Assembly: GCA_001600635.1 (NCBI GenBank)
Contig: BCKL01000010.1
Coordinates: 387,663-451,662 of the forward strand
Source of the DNA: Leucosporidium creatinivorum
Lineage: Eukaryota > Basidiomycota > Microbotryomycetes > Leucosporidiales > Leucosporidiaceae
Reading direction: 5' to 3'
DNA length: 64,000 nucleotides
Position 1 is the first letter of the stretch; the number at the start of each line of letters is the position of its first letter. The notes beneath the pieces were generated by a model. It was not told the DNA's origin. It saw only the letters and a program-made list of their open reading frames with translations, and made no database searches. Of this stretch, positions 13,199 through 24,569 are shown one piece after another. Both the position numbers and the translations under genes were made by a program.

Positions 13199-13881
13199 AT
13201 GGCTAAAGAAGTGTGGATCTCGCACGTAGAGCTGATTGAGGTTAGTCTCCTGCTGTACGGCTCTAGAAAGGATACGACTGATCAATCCCTCTTCGCTTGC
13301 AGCACACCAGTAGCTTCACCTCTGCCTTCCGATGGGCGCCCACCGACCGCTACATCGGCCTTAAGTCCGAGGTCAAGCTTCACCCTCTTCTATGCGAGGT
13401 AAACCTCCTCGCCGACGACGTCTCAAAAATTACCCTTCCCGTCCACCATCCTACTTCGGGCGCCAAGATCGCCGAACTCTTCGTCACCGAGCTCCCCTTA
13501 GTAGCCGAGTTCGCCACTTCTCCCGCTCGCAAGAAGCTCGAAATCATCCACAACATCGCGGTACACGAGGACGCTGTTACTATCACCAGGGAGGAAGGCG
13601 TCACGGTCCTAGACGTGCTCAACGCGATTGTCGACGTTTGGCAACGACGGGTCCCGTCGAACGCTTGGGACTTCGACTTGGACCTTCGGGATTTGGAGGA
13701 GGACTATGACGAGGAGAAGGCGGCCAAAGAGGTGGTGTCCACGTACGACGCCTTGTACCGGCTGGCTCGAGCGACGGGCAACGAGAAGAGGATCTACGTG
13801 AGGGGGTGGGAGGCGATCCGGGTGAGGTGGGATGGAGTTGTCTCTGCTGAGCTGGGAAGAGTAGACGGTTGGGCGCCGTAA
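13199..13881 (+). CDS. DUF6699-like protein of unknown function
   Basis: Two exons: MAKEVWISHVELIE, then a phase-0 intron from GTTAGT (13241) to the acceptor before HTSSFTSAFRWAPT. The second exon encodes IGLKSEVKLHPLLCEVN, then ITREEGVTVLDVLNAIVDVW and an acidic region. The pattern of a short domain with an LHPLL-like start and a GVTVLDVLNAI helix resembles the basidiomycete DUF6699 family, many members of which are expanded in yeasts and mushrooms; function is unknown. Family call is from memory of the pattern and is moderate. The true N-terminus may be longer: the 13083 frame reads NGEEWLKK just before VWISHVE in another frame, so a one-step frame difference would fuse them. Confidence 0.6.
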
Positions 13882-14586
13882 GCGGATGTAATGAGTACCT
13901 TGGGGTGGCGTACGCCTTTGTGAACTCGACGCCGAAGCGAGAGAAGGCTCGAAGCGAACGCTGAGCTCTTTGATTAGCCCGAAGAAGGTCGGCTGTGCTT
14001 TGTATATGCTTGTGTCTAGCTTTCAGAATCTGTGGCACGAGGTGCTGAGCTCGCAACGGACCTTGAAGCCCAGGTCAACTAGCCCACGCCAACGCCGAGC
14101 TCGGCGACGAGGGGTCTGCCTCGGTGCAGGTGCAACTCTGGGAGAATGAATGCGCATAAGCCCACTGGAGCTATTCTTTCGATGCTCTGCAGCGAGTGCA
14201 CCTTTGAAGTCGCTGCATGCTGTTCCGCTAGGGGCGAGACTGACACTGACTGAATGAGCGGGCGTCGCTCTCTCGCTCCTGCCACATCGTCTCGAGCTCG
14301 CACTTGTCTCAAATCCGTTCAAAGCAGTGAGTGGAGTAGCTAGCATACAGCTTCTAGCTGTACGGTCATCTTGCAAGAGATCAGCAGCTGACACCTCGCC
14401 GGCCTCTCGTCAAAACCAGGCTCTCACTCCGCCGTCTCCCGTCTCTTGGTCTCGAGTCACACCTCTTCGCTTCTACAACACTGCAGCTGCTCCCTCCGTC
14501 TCTCCACCTCTCCCCTTCCTGCACCTCACTCCCGCCACCTTCGTCTGACTTCAGCTCTCGGACCAAGCTCCAAGTCTCGCAACAGA
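13882..14586. other. Intergenic region upstream of the RING gene
   Basis: 705 bases without a supportable gene. Short frames on both strands lack recognisable features. The last 150 bases before the RING gene ATG are pyrimidine-rich (CTCC/CACC), typical of a fungal promoter or 5' UTR. Confidence 0.4.
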
Positions 14587-17500
14587 ATGGCGTCAATACA
14601 CACCGCCCCAGCAGTGGTGGGCGATTCGGCACCAGCCGTATCCGCACTAGCCATGCCTATGGTCAAACCGCCCGAAGCGCCAGCTCCCCTCGCCGCGTTT
14701 GGACTCCCAACACCGTCGAGCCTCCCCACCGTTGCAGGTCTCGCACTCGTCGCGGACGACTCGGCCGTCGAAACTGGCTCGGCGGAAGCTAGGATGGATT
14801 CGCCGCACGACGATAGGATGGAACGAAGTGCTAGCGAAAGCGCAGGCGAGGAAGAGCCTTCGGGAGCTCGAGGCGAAGTCGACGTCTTTGCGTTCGAGGC
14901 GGGGGACGTCGAGATGGCGGAAGGGCAGGGAGCTGAAGACGCTGCAGGACGACGACAGAGCACGATTGCCCCGAGCAAGTAAGTTCTTGTATATATCTTG
15001 TTGCCTTCGTCGACGCCGAGCTGACCTTACTCGTCTTAGCAGCTCGCTCGTCATTGCGCCCCCCACCTTCGCATCGGGGGAGGCCACTCCAGCCGTCTTC
15101 TCTTCCAATATCACCGTACAGCGCCCCTTCCGCTCGCGCTACAGCGACTTCGAAACACCTCTCCCAACGGCCCTCCTCGAAGCCTCGCTCGCACCGAGCT
15201 CAATGCCGCCGAACGGCAGCGGCCCCTCATCTGCGTCCTCGGTCAAGCGATCCTTCGACGAGGTTACACCTTCCTCGGGAACGACCCCTCCAGCTGTCTC
15301 GACTTCCGCTCTCGATGAGGCCCTCTCCGCCACCTACTCGCCTTTCCCGCGCGGCCGAGAGACGAGCACGAGCCCCCGACCCACACCTTCGCAGTATCGG
15401 CACTCGTTCGATTCGCAGAGGGCCAGCGTTACGTCCAGGATGCGCTACTTGAGGGAGCACGATGCCGCTACCTCTACGCTCAGGAGGAGATCGCCCATGT
15501 CGAGTCGAGCAGCGTCAAGGGAACGCTCCGCCGAGGAGGCCGAAGCTTGGTCGAATCGCCTCGCCGCGGCCGACAGGTCAAAAAGGAGGCGCTCATCCAC
15601 CATTCCTCATGCGGACGACTCTCTCGATCACGATAGCTTTCGCGGGCTCGACCTCGATGTCGACATGCACGAGCCCGAGCCATCGTCCAGCAGCAATCGC
15701 CTACCCACCACCTTCGCCCCTGCCCTCGGCCGCTACCCCTCTCGTCCCTTCCCGATCGACCCTGTCCTCACCTCCACCTCCCAAGGTCGCGACGCCGTCG
15801 CCACTGGCTCGCCCGAGGATGATCTGGAACCCCTTCGCCGAGGCCGACCTGGCATCTCGCGCTCCCCTCCTACATCGTCTAACAGCACTCAGATCGCCTC
15901 ACCCATTTCTCCCGCTTCGCTTCGCTTTCTGGGGGTGGCGGAGGACGGTTGGATGTCGTCCGAACGAACGACTCAACCCGAAGCATCGACCAACTCGCGC
16001 AGGAGCGCCACCGCCTTCCCCAGTTTCTCGACCTTCCGCCGAGCGACCTCTACCTCATACCAGCTCGCCCCTCCCGTCACTTTCCCGGCCCCTCCCACCA
16101 CCACAGCATCGACCTCCTCCTACTCGGCATCGCCTCCCTCCGGCTCGACTCTCCTTCGCCCTCGTTCGGCTAGGGCGAGACCCGATCCCATGCGCGAGAG
16201 GCAGCGCGATCCAGTGGTCAGCTTTTGGAGGGAGGAACAGGAGCAGGCGAGAATAAGCGCCGACGTCGAGGAGCGAGGGAGGGCGGTCTTGCAGGAGGCG
16301 GGCGAGCGATTGGGGAGGGCTGAGGAGAGTATGAGGGGTGTGGAGAGAGCGATCGAGGGAGGCTCAGCAGCAGCGCATGATGCCAGTGCCGAGTCAGCGG
16401 TCGAGCGAGCGACTCGGATGCTGCAAGACTTCCCCGCCGTCCCTTCGTCGCCACCCACCGACGTCAACGATACTCTCCCCGCTTTCCAGCTTCCTTCGAC
16501 TCGCGATCTTCCTCCTCCCGACCGCGCTCGCCCACGTCCTCCCATCATCGGTGTTCGAGTCGGCGAAGGCTGGGGTCCGAGCACCTCCATCTCCTCGTCG
16601 CGCGCAACTCGTCGCGCTTCGGATACAGCAACCGCTCCCATCTCACCCACCTCTCCCTCAGCCTCCTCCTCATCCAGCGACATCTCTACCAGCGGCACTT
16701 CCGGCTCTCGAGCTCTCCACTTCCTCACCAGCCTTCGCTCTCGCCGACCTCGACTCTCAAGAAACGCGACTGGAGTACCTCCGCCCGAGTCGCCTGAGAT
16801 ACTTATGGGCCCTGCTGGCTCTGGAAGGGAGGAGGGATGGATCGCAGCAAGGAGCGCGGGCGGGACAGAGCGGACGAGAGAGGAGGGTAGGAGAATCGAG
16901 GCGACAGTGGAGAGGGACGCTTGGAGGGAGGGACTCGCCGCCATGAGGTCCTATCCTCGCTCAGGAGTGGGATTCGACCTCGGAGCACCCACTTCTGATG
17001 CTCCGCCGAGGCGCACTAGGATCCCTTGGGCCGAGGCGAGGCGCGAGACCGTCGCCGAGTCGCCGGCCTCGTCGCTTTGGGGAGCTGTCGGAGATCCTCC
17101 TTCGACTTCGACCTCAGCCTCTCGTCCCATCGATGCTGTACCTACCGCGGCCTCTAATTCCACGTTCCGCCGCATGCGAGGACCGACCGAGCGTGCCAAC
17201 GAGCGCTGGCGACTCGGCCAGCAGCCCATCACCGCCGCTGCCACCACTTCGACCACCTCCGCTTCGTCGAGCATCAATATACCTCGTCTTCGTCCGCCCT
17301 GGAGGGACGACTCTCCTCCTTCGACATCAGCCGACGCCTTCCCCACCTCGACTCAGACGCCCGTCGCTGGACCTTCGCGTTGGGTGAGGCGCACCGAGCC
17401 CATCTCAGAAGGCTCCGGGACAGTCGCTCGCGGCGAGACGTCCCCCTTCACTCGCGCTGACAGCCCTAGCCCTCGTCGCCCCGCTCGATGGAGCATGCCC

Positions 17501-19139
17501 GCTTCCATCTTCACCGCGACCGACTTTGACGACCGCAACCCTTCGCTCGCCCGCGAGGAGACCGACGACATCTTTCGCAATCTCGACGAGGGACTTCCCT
17601 CTCGCCCTTCCATTCGCATCCCTCGTCCTCCTCCCCAAGGTCCCTTCAGCGAACGAGCTCGCGCTGCCGACACTCGCTACCCTCGCAACCCCTTCAACTT
17701 TGATGAGGACGACGAGGAGCTGCTCGCGAGGGAGGAAGCCGATGAGGTGGCTGCTGCGGCGGTTGGCAGGGGCGGGGCATGGGCGAGGCCGTACATGCTA
17801 CCTAGTGGGAGTGTGGGTCGGAGGTCGGGCGATGGGGCCGAGCTTGTCGGCGAGCAGGAGGAGCGGGAAGGACGGACTAGGTTGGTGTTCGGAGAGGGAG
17901 CTTGGGGAGTTCAAGTGAGCTCTCTCTGCAATTCTGGGCGCTCGAAGCCAAGCTGATGCTTTCCACTCGCAGCGACGGGAGCCTCTGCTCTTCCACTCCA
18001 GCTTCAACTTCGAGCCTCGCCCTCCCACCACCGCCGCTTCGGGATCCGCCGCCATCAACGATGACTCCAACCAGTCCACCCTCTTCACTCACCGTCGCAT
18101 GCCCATCATCCGCGACACCACCTCGACAGCCGACGGCCCTTCGCCTCCCCGCCGACGCTCTCCTCCTGCTCGCCAACGCAGCACCATCGCCGAGGCGCTC
18201 TCCCATTTCGGCACCCGATCTCGCGCTTCACCTCCCTCCCCTCCTCCCATCGAGGACTCTACCCTCCGGCGCCGTCGAGGGATGTCCGACTCAGCCTTAT
18301 CGAACCAAGCCGAGCCGTCCACCTCGGGCACGAGCGCGACCGAGCGCCACACTGCTCGGGCAGAACGGCTCGCCAGCATTCGAAGGGAGCGGAACGTCAT
18401 GAGGGCGCTGTTCAGCGGCGCGCCTGTAGATCAAGAGGCCTCTGCCGAGGCTGTAGCGGAGCAGCCGAGGTCGCCAGGCGGTACGAGGCGGCGAGTGGGT
18501 TTGGGCGAGTTCTTCACGAGGATGGGAGGAGTCGGCAATCGTTTCATCGCTGCATGGGATGAGGATTTCGCTGGTCACTACCGACGAGACAGCGCAGCTC
18601 TCGATGCTCGCAACTACGTCGACGACGACGACTTCGACTCTTCCTACGATGCCCTCCTCCGCCTCTCCGAACGCCTCGGCGACGTCAAGCCCAAAGGCGT
18701 TTCGGCTGACAAGGTCTCTTCCCTCGCCGTCTTCAAGTACGCCGAGTGGCCCATGCCCGAACGCTCGCCAACTTCTCAGCCCGTTCCGACTGGGATCGCC
18801 TCAACCAGCGCCGTCACGATGGACGAGGACGTCTCGCCCTTCGCGAGGAAGGGACTCGAGAAGGAGGAGCGGTGTGCCATCTGCCTGCAGGTGCGTACTG
18901 ATACTATAGTTAGTCACTGACATGGCTGACTCTCTTCCACGCTACGCTCGCAGGACTACGAGGAAGACGAGGAGTGCATGCTCGGTCGCTGCAAGCACGG
19001 CTTCCACTCCGAGTGCTTCAAGTCTTGGCTCAAAGAGCATGGAACTTGCCCGTACGTTGCTCGCGTATCCTCATCTCGCTCCTCGCTAACCCCTCCCCCC
19101 TTTCGCAGGGTCTGTCGCCGAGACCACGCCGCCGACTGA
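14587..19139 (+). CDS. Large RING-H2 finger protein, probable E3 ubiquitin ligase
   Basis: Probable E3 ubiquitin-protein ligase. The only folded domain I can see is the C-terminal RING-H2: CAICL, then RCKHGFHSECFKSWL and CPVCR, with the C3H2C3 ligands in order and two short introns inside (donors after CLQ and within the Pro codon of CPVCR). Everything before it, well over 1000 residues, is Ser/Pro/Thr/Arg-rich and looks disordered, with repeated basic-acidic patches and the motif SRYSDFETPLPTALLE. The first intron (donor 14980) splits an Asn codon so that ATIAPS continues as NSSLVIAPPTF. Further introns lie at 17915-17972 and in the RING. Start is the first ATG in frame (14587). Disordered basidiomycete RING proteins of this layout are common and poorly studied. 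Substrate unknown. Confidence 0.85.
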
Positions 19140-19361
19140 CGACGAAACGATGGACGATTACTTCTTTATCACGACTTTGACTGCCCTTTTGTTCCCCTAA
19201 AAGCATATCGATTCTTGATTTCTGTAGCTCTCATGTAAACGGACGAACCCTTTGTACAGCTCGACAGGCGGCGAGGATGAGACCGAAGCTCGCGAAGCGT
19301 TGAGAGCGATTCGAAACCCTAAGAAGCCCGGTACATTAGTCATATATGCTGCACCTACGCT

Positions 19362-21392
19362 CTACCGATTCGCACTAATAATCTCAACAGCCGCCGTCGT
19401 CACCACGAGTACTCCACCGACCATGAACGTCCAAGCCCTCAACCTCTGCCCAATAATCTCCTCCGCGTCCGCCATCCTGCTCAACCAACTCAGCCCTCGC
19501 ATCCACTCGAGGATATTCTCCAGTATTCCCGGTGGAGGAGGCACAAGGATCCCGAGTCCTTCTTCGAGATTGCGGTCCGAGGTGGAGGAGACAGACGTTA
19601 GGAAGGATGAGAGGATTTCGGAGCCGTCGAGGTGGGGGAGGGGCAGGAGGTTGAAGAAGGCGACGGCGAGGGAGAGGGAGAGGAGATGGCTGTTGCAAGA
19701 AGGGTGGTTAGCTGGATGCGACGAAGAAAGCAGCGGGCGTGAGGCTTACGAGTAGAAACGCTCGGTGCCGCGAAGCCAGGTCTTGGGAACCCACCAGAAG
19801 CGAGGTAGCGAGTCGGAGACGCTCACTGTAGGTGTAGGATTCGGTCAGCGAAAGCTTGACGACGATAGCGCAGGTCGAAGCTCACCATGATGCAGTACCG
19901 CCGACCTCCTTCCCTGCCAAACGACCGTTCTTCCCACCTTCTCCCTTTCATTCGGCCCAACTCCAATCCTTAATACCATCTCCCTCCTAGCGAGCGTCGC
20001 GCACCCAAGTCCCGCTGCACACTTCTTGCCGTCGAGGCATCGCTGAGGGATGACTTTCGACGGATAAAAGAGCGGCAGAGGATCGAGACAGGCGTGGGAT
20101 TGACGGTCCTGTTCTAGTGGGTCGTCCATTGCGAAACAGAGGTCGTGAGATGTGGAAGAGGCGAGAGGAGCGGCTGAGGTGCAGCAAGGCGGAGGGATGG
20201 AGATGGAGAAGTCGGAGACGGGGAGACACCAGCCGAGGGAGGAGTAGGAGGGGCTTGTGGAGGTAGTGCTGGAAGTGGAGGTGGAGGGTAGGGTGGAGAG
20301 GTAGGAGCCCCAAAGCGAGAGAGGCTTTGAGGAGGAGTCGAGTTCGAGGTCGTCGAGATGGGTGATGACTGAGGAGGCCGGGAGGTAGGGATGAAGAGGC
20401 GAGGACTGTGGGGGACGCTGATCAGCTTCCTAGCTCTTTAGCGAGTCGTCAGATAAGCGCACCGAGTCTACTTCAATCACCGCTACGCCTCGGTCGACCC
20501 GGTGAAAGAAGCCCGAGGCGAGGATTCGTCCTGCTCCTCCGCCCTCGCTGCTGAGCAGCCATACGGCCAGTACGAGCACCAGGTTGTGCCAAACTCCGGC
20601 AGCGCTGATCTTCAGTGATGGAGCGGATGACGGAAGGGCGACGTAAAAGGTGGGGAGAGCGATCCAGAGGTGGACTCCCGCCGAGAGGAGAGGAATTGAC
20701 TCGCTGCGAGAGGAAGGGGGTCAGCGGCAGAAGCTCAGACAGTCAATATAACACTCACGAAGCTGCTGCAAGAGCATGGCCTAGCTCGTGGAACAGTTGC
20801 GCAACGAGGAGAGCCGCGAGGAGAAGCGGCAACGCCGAAAGTGGCTGAGTGAGTCCTGGGATCTGCAGGGCGATTATCGTCAGTTGACTGGCGTATGTAA
20901 GAGCTCCGAACTCACTACAGGACGCAGCAAAAGCTCGGCAGCTGGCGATGCGCTGCTCGTCGCGTGCTCGACAGCGCGCTTCACCAGTCGAGGAGCGGCC
21001 GTCTTGTCTGCGCTGAGCACTCTGAGCAGCACCGTGATACTACGTACAGCAGCCCACGCCAGTACTCCCTGCGCCAAGAACAGCCCCAGCACTCCTGCGA
21101 GCGCGCCGACCTCCCAAAACCAGCCCAGCGGTCTCTCGTCGTCCTTGACTATCAGGCTGAGCTTCCTCCGCCGTCGCTTGCGAAAGGGTTGAATGAGAGC
21201 TGGTGGGAGATGGTTGAACGCTGTAGTCGAGATGTGAAGGGATAGCAAATGCAGCGTCCAGCTTGTTGAACGAGGTGGGGTCGAGCTCCTTCTCCTCGAA
21301 TCCGACGAGAGCACTAGCGCTGGATCATCCGTTGTCTTGAGAAAGATGTGTAGCAGAACCCAGAAGAGGATCAAGCCCGCCCCGAAGAACAT
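19362..21392 (-). CDS. Site-2 protease (M50 intramembrane zinc protease)
   Basis: Membrane-bound zinc metalloprotease that cleaves membrane-anchored transcription factors such as SREBP within the bilayer. It is in the Golgi/ER and controls sterol and hypoxia responses in basidiomycetes (known for the family, e.g. Cryptococcus Stp1). Visible: N-terminal hydrophobic segment MFFGAGLILFWVLLHIFL, a Leu/Ala-rich membrane region (ALAGVLGLFLAQGVLAWAAV), the active site HELGHALAAA (HExxH) and the third zinc ligand region FFNLLPLPHLDGSEIL (LDG motif). A cysteine-rich luminal insert (CCTSAAPL to CATLARREM) also matches metazoan-type S2P. It ends VEIISANR. The start is only 41 bases from the possible upstream ATG of the divergent PEBP gene. 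Identity firm; several introns are approximate. Confidence 0.88.
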
Positions 21393-21433
21393 CGGTTCCG
21401 AACGAGGTGAGCGGCGAAGGCTGAGCGAGTGTC

Positions 21434-22452
21434 ATGGCACGCCGGCCCATTTCGCAAGGCTTGAACACCGACCACATCTTTGCTCGACCTCGAATCTCAA
21501 CAGTGAGTTTTAGCTGTAATCTAGAGCGAGAGCCACTGCTCACACTACTCGCTTACAGATTATGGTTCTACTCCCCCTTCAAATCGTCAAGCAGGCGTGC
21601 GTTCACCGGTCGCTGATCTCGCCTCTCTCAACGGAAGAAAGCTGACCTTTTGGAACGCTACAGCCTCGACAAGGCTGGTCTCCTCGGTACTCCTTTCCTT
21701 CCCGCCGACTTCCAGCCCAAGGTACTCGTTCAAATCGACTTCCCCGAATCCGACTCGACCGTCAGCTTGGGCAACTCTCTCGAGGCGGCTCAAGGCAAGG
21801 GCGAGCCTGTGGTCTCGTTTGTTGCTGAGGTATATCTTCTCGACGTCCTGCTCTGACGCCCTTTGAATTCGCCGTTCTTCCACTCACCTCCTCGCCGAGC
21901 AGGACCCCACCGACTCGGGCTCGACCTACACCCTCCTCTCCTTCGACCCTGACGCCCCATCGCGCGAGGATCAAAGGTTTGGACCCTGGCGTCACTTCGT
22001 CCTCGGTGGATTGAAGCCCAAGTCGTTGGAGGAGATCAGCTCGGCCGTCGAGACGAGCGGCGAGCGTGGGCTCGGCGGACAAGGTCTCGTTGAGAAGACT
22101 CAGGAGCCGCTGTCGCCTTGGGTCGCTCCCTCCCCTGGACAGGGAACTGGGTGCGGTCTCTCCATCTGTGTTTCGGGAACGATAGCTAACCCTCGCCTTT
22201 CGCAGACCTCACCGCTACTGCTTCGCCCTGTACAAGGAGTCCAAGCCCCTCCTTCCCATGGAGCAGCAGCCCACTCTCAAGGACAACGAAAGGCCTGCTC
22301 GTCGCAACTTTGACGTCGCCGAGTTTGCCAAGCAGAACGGACTCGAGCTCGTTGGCTTCACCTGGTTCATGGTTCGTCGTCTCTACGCCGAACTCGTCCG
22401 ATTGAAGCAGCGAGCTGACCTCGACCTCTTTACACAGTGCGAGAACCCTTAA
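21434..22452 (+). CDS. Phosphatidylethanolamine-binding protein (PEBP family)
   Basis: PEBP/TFS1-type fold, known for anion and phospholipid binding and, in yeast, inhibition of carboxypeptidase Y and Ras signalling. Exons give LDKAGLLGTPFLPADFQPK, then VLVQIDFP, the signature region TYTLLSFDPDAPSRED, WRHFVLGGLKP, the ligand motif GTGPHRYCFALYKE and LELVGFTWFMCENP at the stop. Two starts are possible. ATG 21562 gives MVLLPLQIVKQALDKAG. ATG 21434 adds a first exon (MARRPISQGLNTDHIFARPR) joined in frame by a 59-base intron (donor GTGAGT at 21503), which looks like a mitochondrial presequence. I give the longer model; the shorter would make the first exon a 5' UTR exon. A short intron (donor GTGCGT, 21598) splits the Ala codon before LDKAG. 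Confidence 0.88.
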
Positions 22453-23397
22453 GAGCGCTGTAGACACGCAAGATGAAACAAGACGTGCTTCTGTGCAGAT
22501 CTCGAGCAAGGCGCCATCGCGAGCTTCCGATCGAGAGGACACACTCTGCACCACTTGGCGATCCCTCGGCACTACGGACAGCTTTCTTCGCCTTTCACTT
22601 CCGTCTTCTCCGCTCGAGCAGCTCTTACCTGCTTGTCGAAGGCTGGGTCTTCTGGCGAGGAGGGGTCGTGAGGGAACCACGATGTCGAGGAGCTGAGGAG
22701 CGTCGCGCTGTGAGCTGCTCATGGCTTGGGAGTGGGAGAAGGTTGTTGAAGAGTCGGGGTTGGTGCTGGAGAGCAAGTGAGTGATGCTCCAACCGAAGCG
22801 AGAGCGGGCCGAACCGTCGCTGACCTCTCGCTCCCTTCCTTCCTCGCTCCCCTCTCCTTCTTCTCCTTCCCCCCTCCTCGCTTGCCTCCTCTTCCACATA
22901 GGCGTCTTTCTCCCTCCCTCCCTCGCTTTCTCCGTTGCCCCCACGCCCTCCTTCTTCGCCCATCTACCTTCTTCTCCTCTCGTCACTGCCGAGCAGCTAC
23001 CCCGCCGGCGCCTCCAGCTGCCCTCAGTCGCCGCCTGGACGGGCAGCATCGTCGCTCAAGAGTCCAGCAAGCCCTTGACGAAGCAGTACCTCCCTCTCGG
23101 GGGCACGATGCTCTTCAATGGCGTCAAGTCGAGCACGAGGGTTTGGCCGCCGCTTGATTCGCTTCGGGCGAGGAGCAGAGGAGGAGGAAGAGGAGCAGGA
23201 AAGCATGAGCAGTAGGATACCCCCAGTCGTCGTCGTCGTTGTCGTTCTGCAACAGGTCTGAGCCGCACCCCCATCCTTCTTTCATTTGCTGGGAGAGAGG
23301 AAGAAGGGAGCCGAGCCATCGCCGAACTTCGCAAGTCGACTCGTCGCTCGGAGGTGCCCTACAATACGATCTCGAACTTGCTGCCCACTCGCCTACG
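22453..23397. other. Poorly resolved region with a doubtful small plus-strand gene
   Basis: About 945 bases between PEBP and the gene ending at 23398. Possible coding signal: ATG 22710 (MAWEWEKVVEESGLVLES), a donor GTGAGT at 22769, a branch-like GCTGACC and an acceptor CACATAG. A downstream frame then contains LPSVAAWTGSIVAQESSKPL and TKQYLPLGGTMLFNGVKSST, ending at 23215. The two parts do not join in the same frame with the splice sites I see. I do not recognise the protein. Confidence 0.3.
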
Positions 23398-24569
23398 CTA
23401 CCAATCACCCCTCAGACACGACTTTTTGAAGACCTTGACCCTCTTGCTCCTCCTCAACGTCGGCACCGAGTCGTCCTCGTCGGCGAGGCGGGCGAGGCGT
23501 TCGGCTTGGTCGTGGCGGGAGAAGACGTGGAACTTGGAGAGGGAGTGTTTGATGTTTCGGCGGACCTTCGACCAGACCGATGTCTGTAGCGTAGAGAAGA
23601 TCAGAAAGTGAGCCGAGACCAGCGTCAGCAGGCGTATGGAGGAGCGCCGAGCTCGACCTCACCTTGAAGATGTCCTGCAAGATCGTGAAGATGCTGACCC
23701 AATGGTCGTAGGTCTTCTCCCTCAGGTGTTCCTCCTCGGCCCTGCTAAGCGTCTCGGGGATGCCGTACTTGTCCAACTCCCACTTGCTCATCTTCTCCGC
23801 CATGGCACATCTCGCCGTCTGTCTCTTCCATCGCTCAACCTCTCCTTCCAAAATCTTAAACTGCTTTGGACTCATCCCGTCGAGGTATGGCTTCATGTCG
23901 TCCAGATCCACTTTGATTGTCTTCCTCGCGACGACGAGACGCTCGATGTCGAGGAGGTCCTCATGAACCTTGTCGGCGCGATTGGCGACCAAGATCTTGC
24001 TGAGAAGGAGGATTGGGTTCCGGAAGACATTGATGCTGCCCATCGGTACGCTGGGCGTGAGGTAGACCTTTCGGCGCAGGGTGTGGTCGAAAGGGTTGGC
24101 TCCGGCAGGCAGCAGCAGCCTGGCCTTGCTGTCCTTCTTGAGATCGATCTCGACTGCATGCTCACTGTGAGAGTAGTGCGGGTCAGCAAGCTTCCGGGAA
24201 GGACTCAGAGACGAACTTGCTCTGCGCCGGGAGCGTGTTTGCTCCGCCGACCCCAGAGGTAGGTGTAGTTGAGGTCCTTGTCCGCCTTATGGCTGTTCTT
24301 CTTCTTGGTCATATAGAAGCCTCCTTTGAAGAGATCTCGGTCGCGCTGCGAACTGATCAGCGAGTTTGGCGGGAGGGGGCAGAAGGAGGCGGCTCACGGT
24401 GATCGGTATTCGCTGGCGGGCGAGATGGACGGGAGCTGACGCATCAGTTCTCACTACGATGCTTCTGTACGTTTGTCTCCATCTTCTCGTGACCCAGGTC
24501 GCCGCTGGCTCCGGTCTGCCCGCTCTCCGGAGTCAGCCCCAGGGCTTCGCCGAACTCGGACTTGGGCGC
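23398..24569 (-). CDS. C-terminal part of a nucleotidyltransferase-like protein (runs into gap)
   Basis: Minus-strand exons give RDRDLFKGGFYMTKKNSHKA, GAEQ, EHAVEIDLKKDSKARLLLPA, KVYLTPSVPMGSINVFRNPI, LLLSKILVANRADKVHEDL and LDIERLVVARKTIKVDL. A helical stretch follows, and a final exon TSVWSKVRRNIKHSLSKFHV ends RVKVFKKSCLRGDW. The run P-LLLSKI-A-R-K-EDLLDIERLV resembles the helix after the palm domain of MNT-type nucleotidyltransferases (KxxAxxxRxKxxDxxDIxxL). The upstream side disappears into the gap. I infer that it is the same gene as the fragment at 25435-26088. Function, if any, as a nucleotidyltransferase is unproven. Confidence 0.5.

Noticed and set aside
16120-16944. Minus-strand open frame of 274 codons inside the RING gene
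   Set aside because: It is the complement of a GC-rich Ser/Pro/Arg-coding exon; such antisense frames stay open through base composition alone.
14699-17956. Single uninterrupted 1085-codon frame as the whole RING gene start
   Set aside because: Its first part (to about 14980) reads in a frame with no continuity to the gene's N-terminus. Splicing from ATG 14587 with a donor at 14980 gives a cleaner start; the rest of the frame is the true exon.
22186-23049. Minus-strand open frame of 287 codons over the PEBP 3' end
   Set aside because: It overlaps the well-supported PEBP exons on the other strand, has Arg/Glu/Ser-biased composition and no recognisable domain.
22777-23157. Actin-related-protein fragment
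   Set aside because: AAWTGSIVAQ faintly recalls the actin C-terminal GGS-LASL region, but no other actin signature is nearby.
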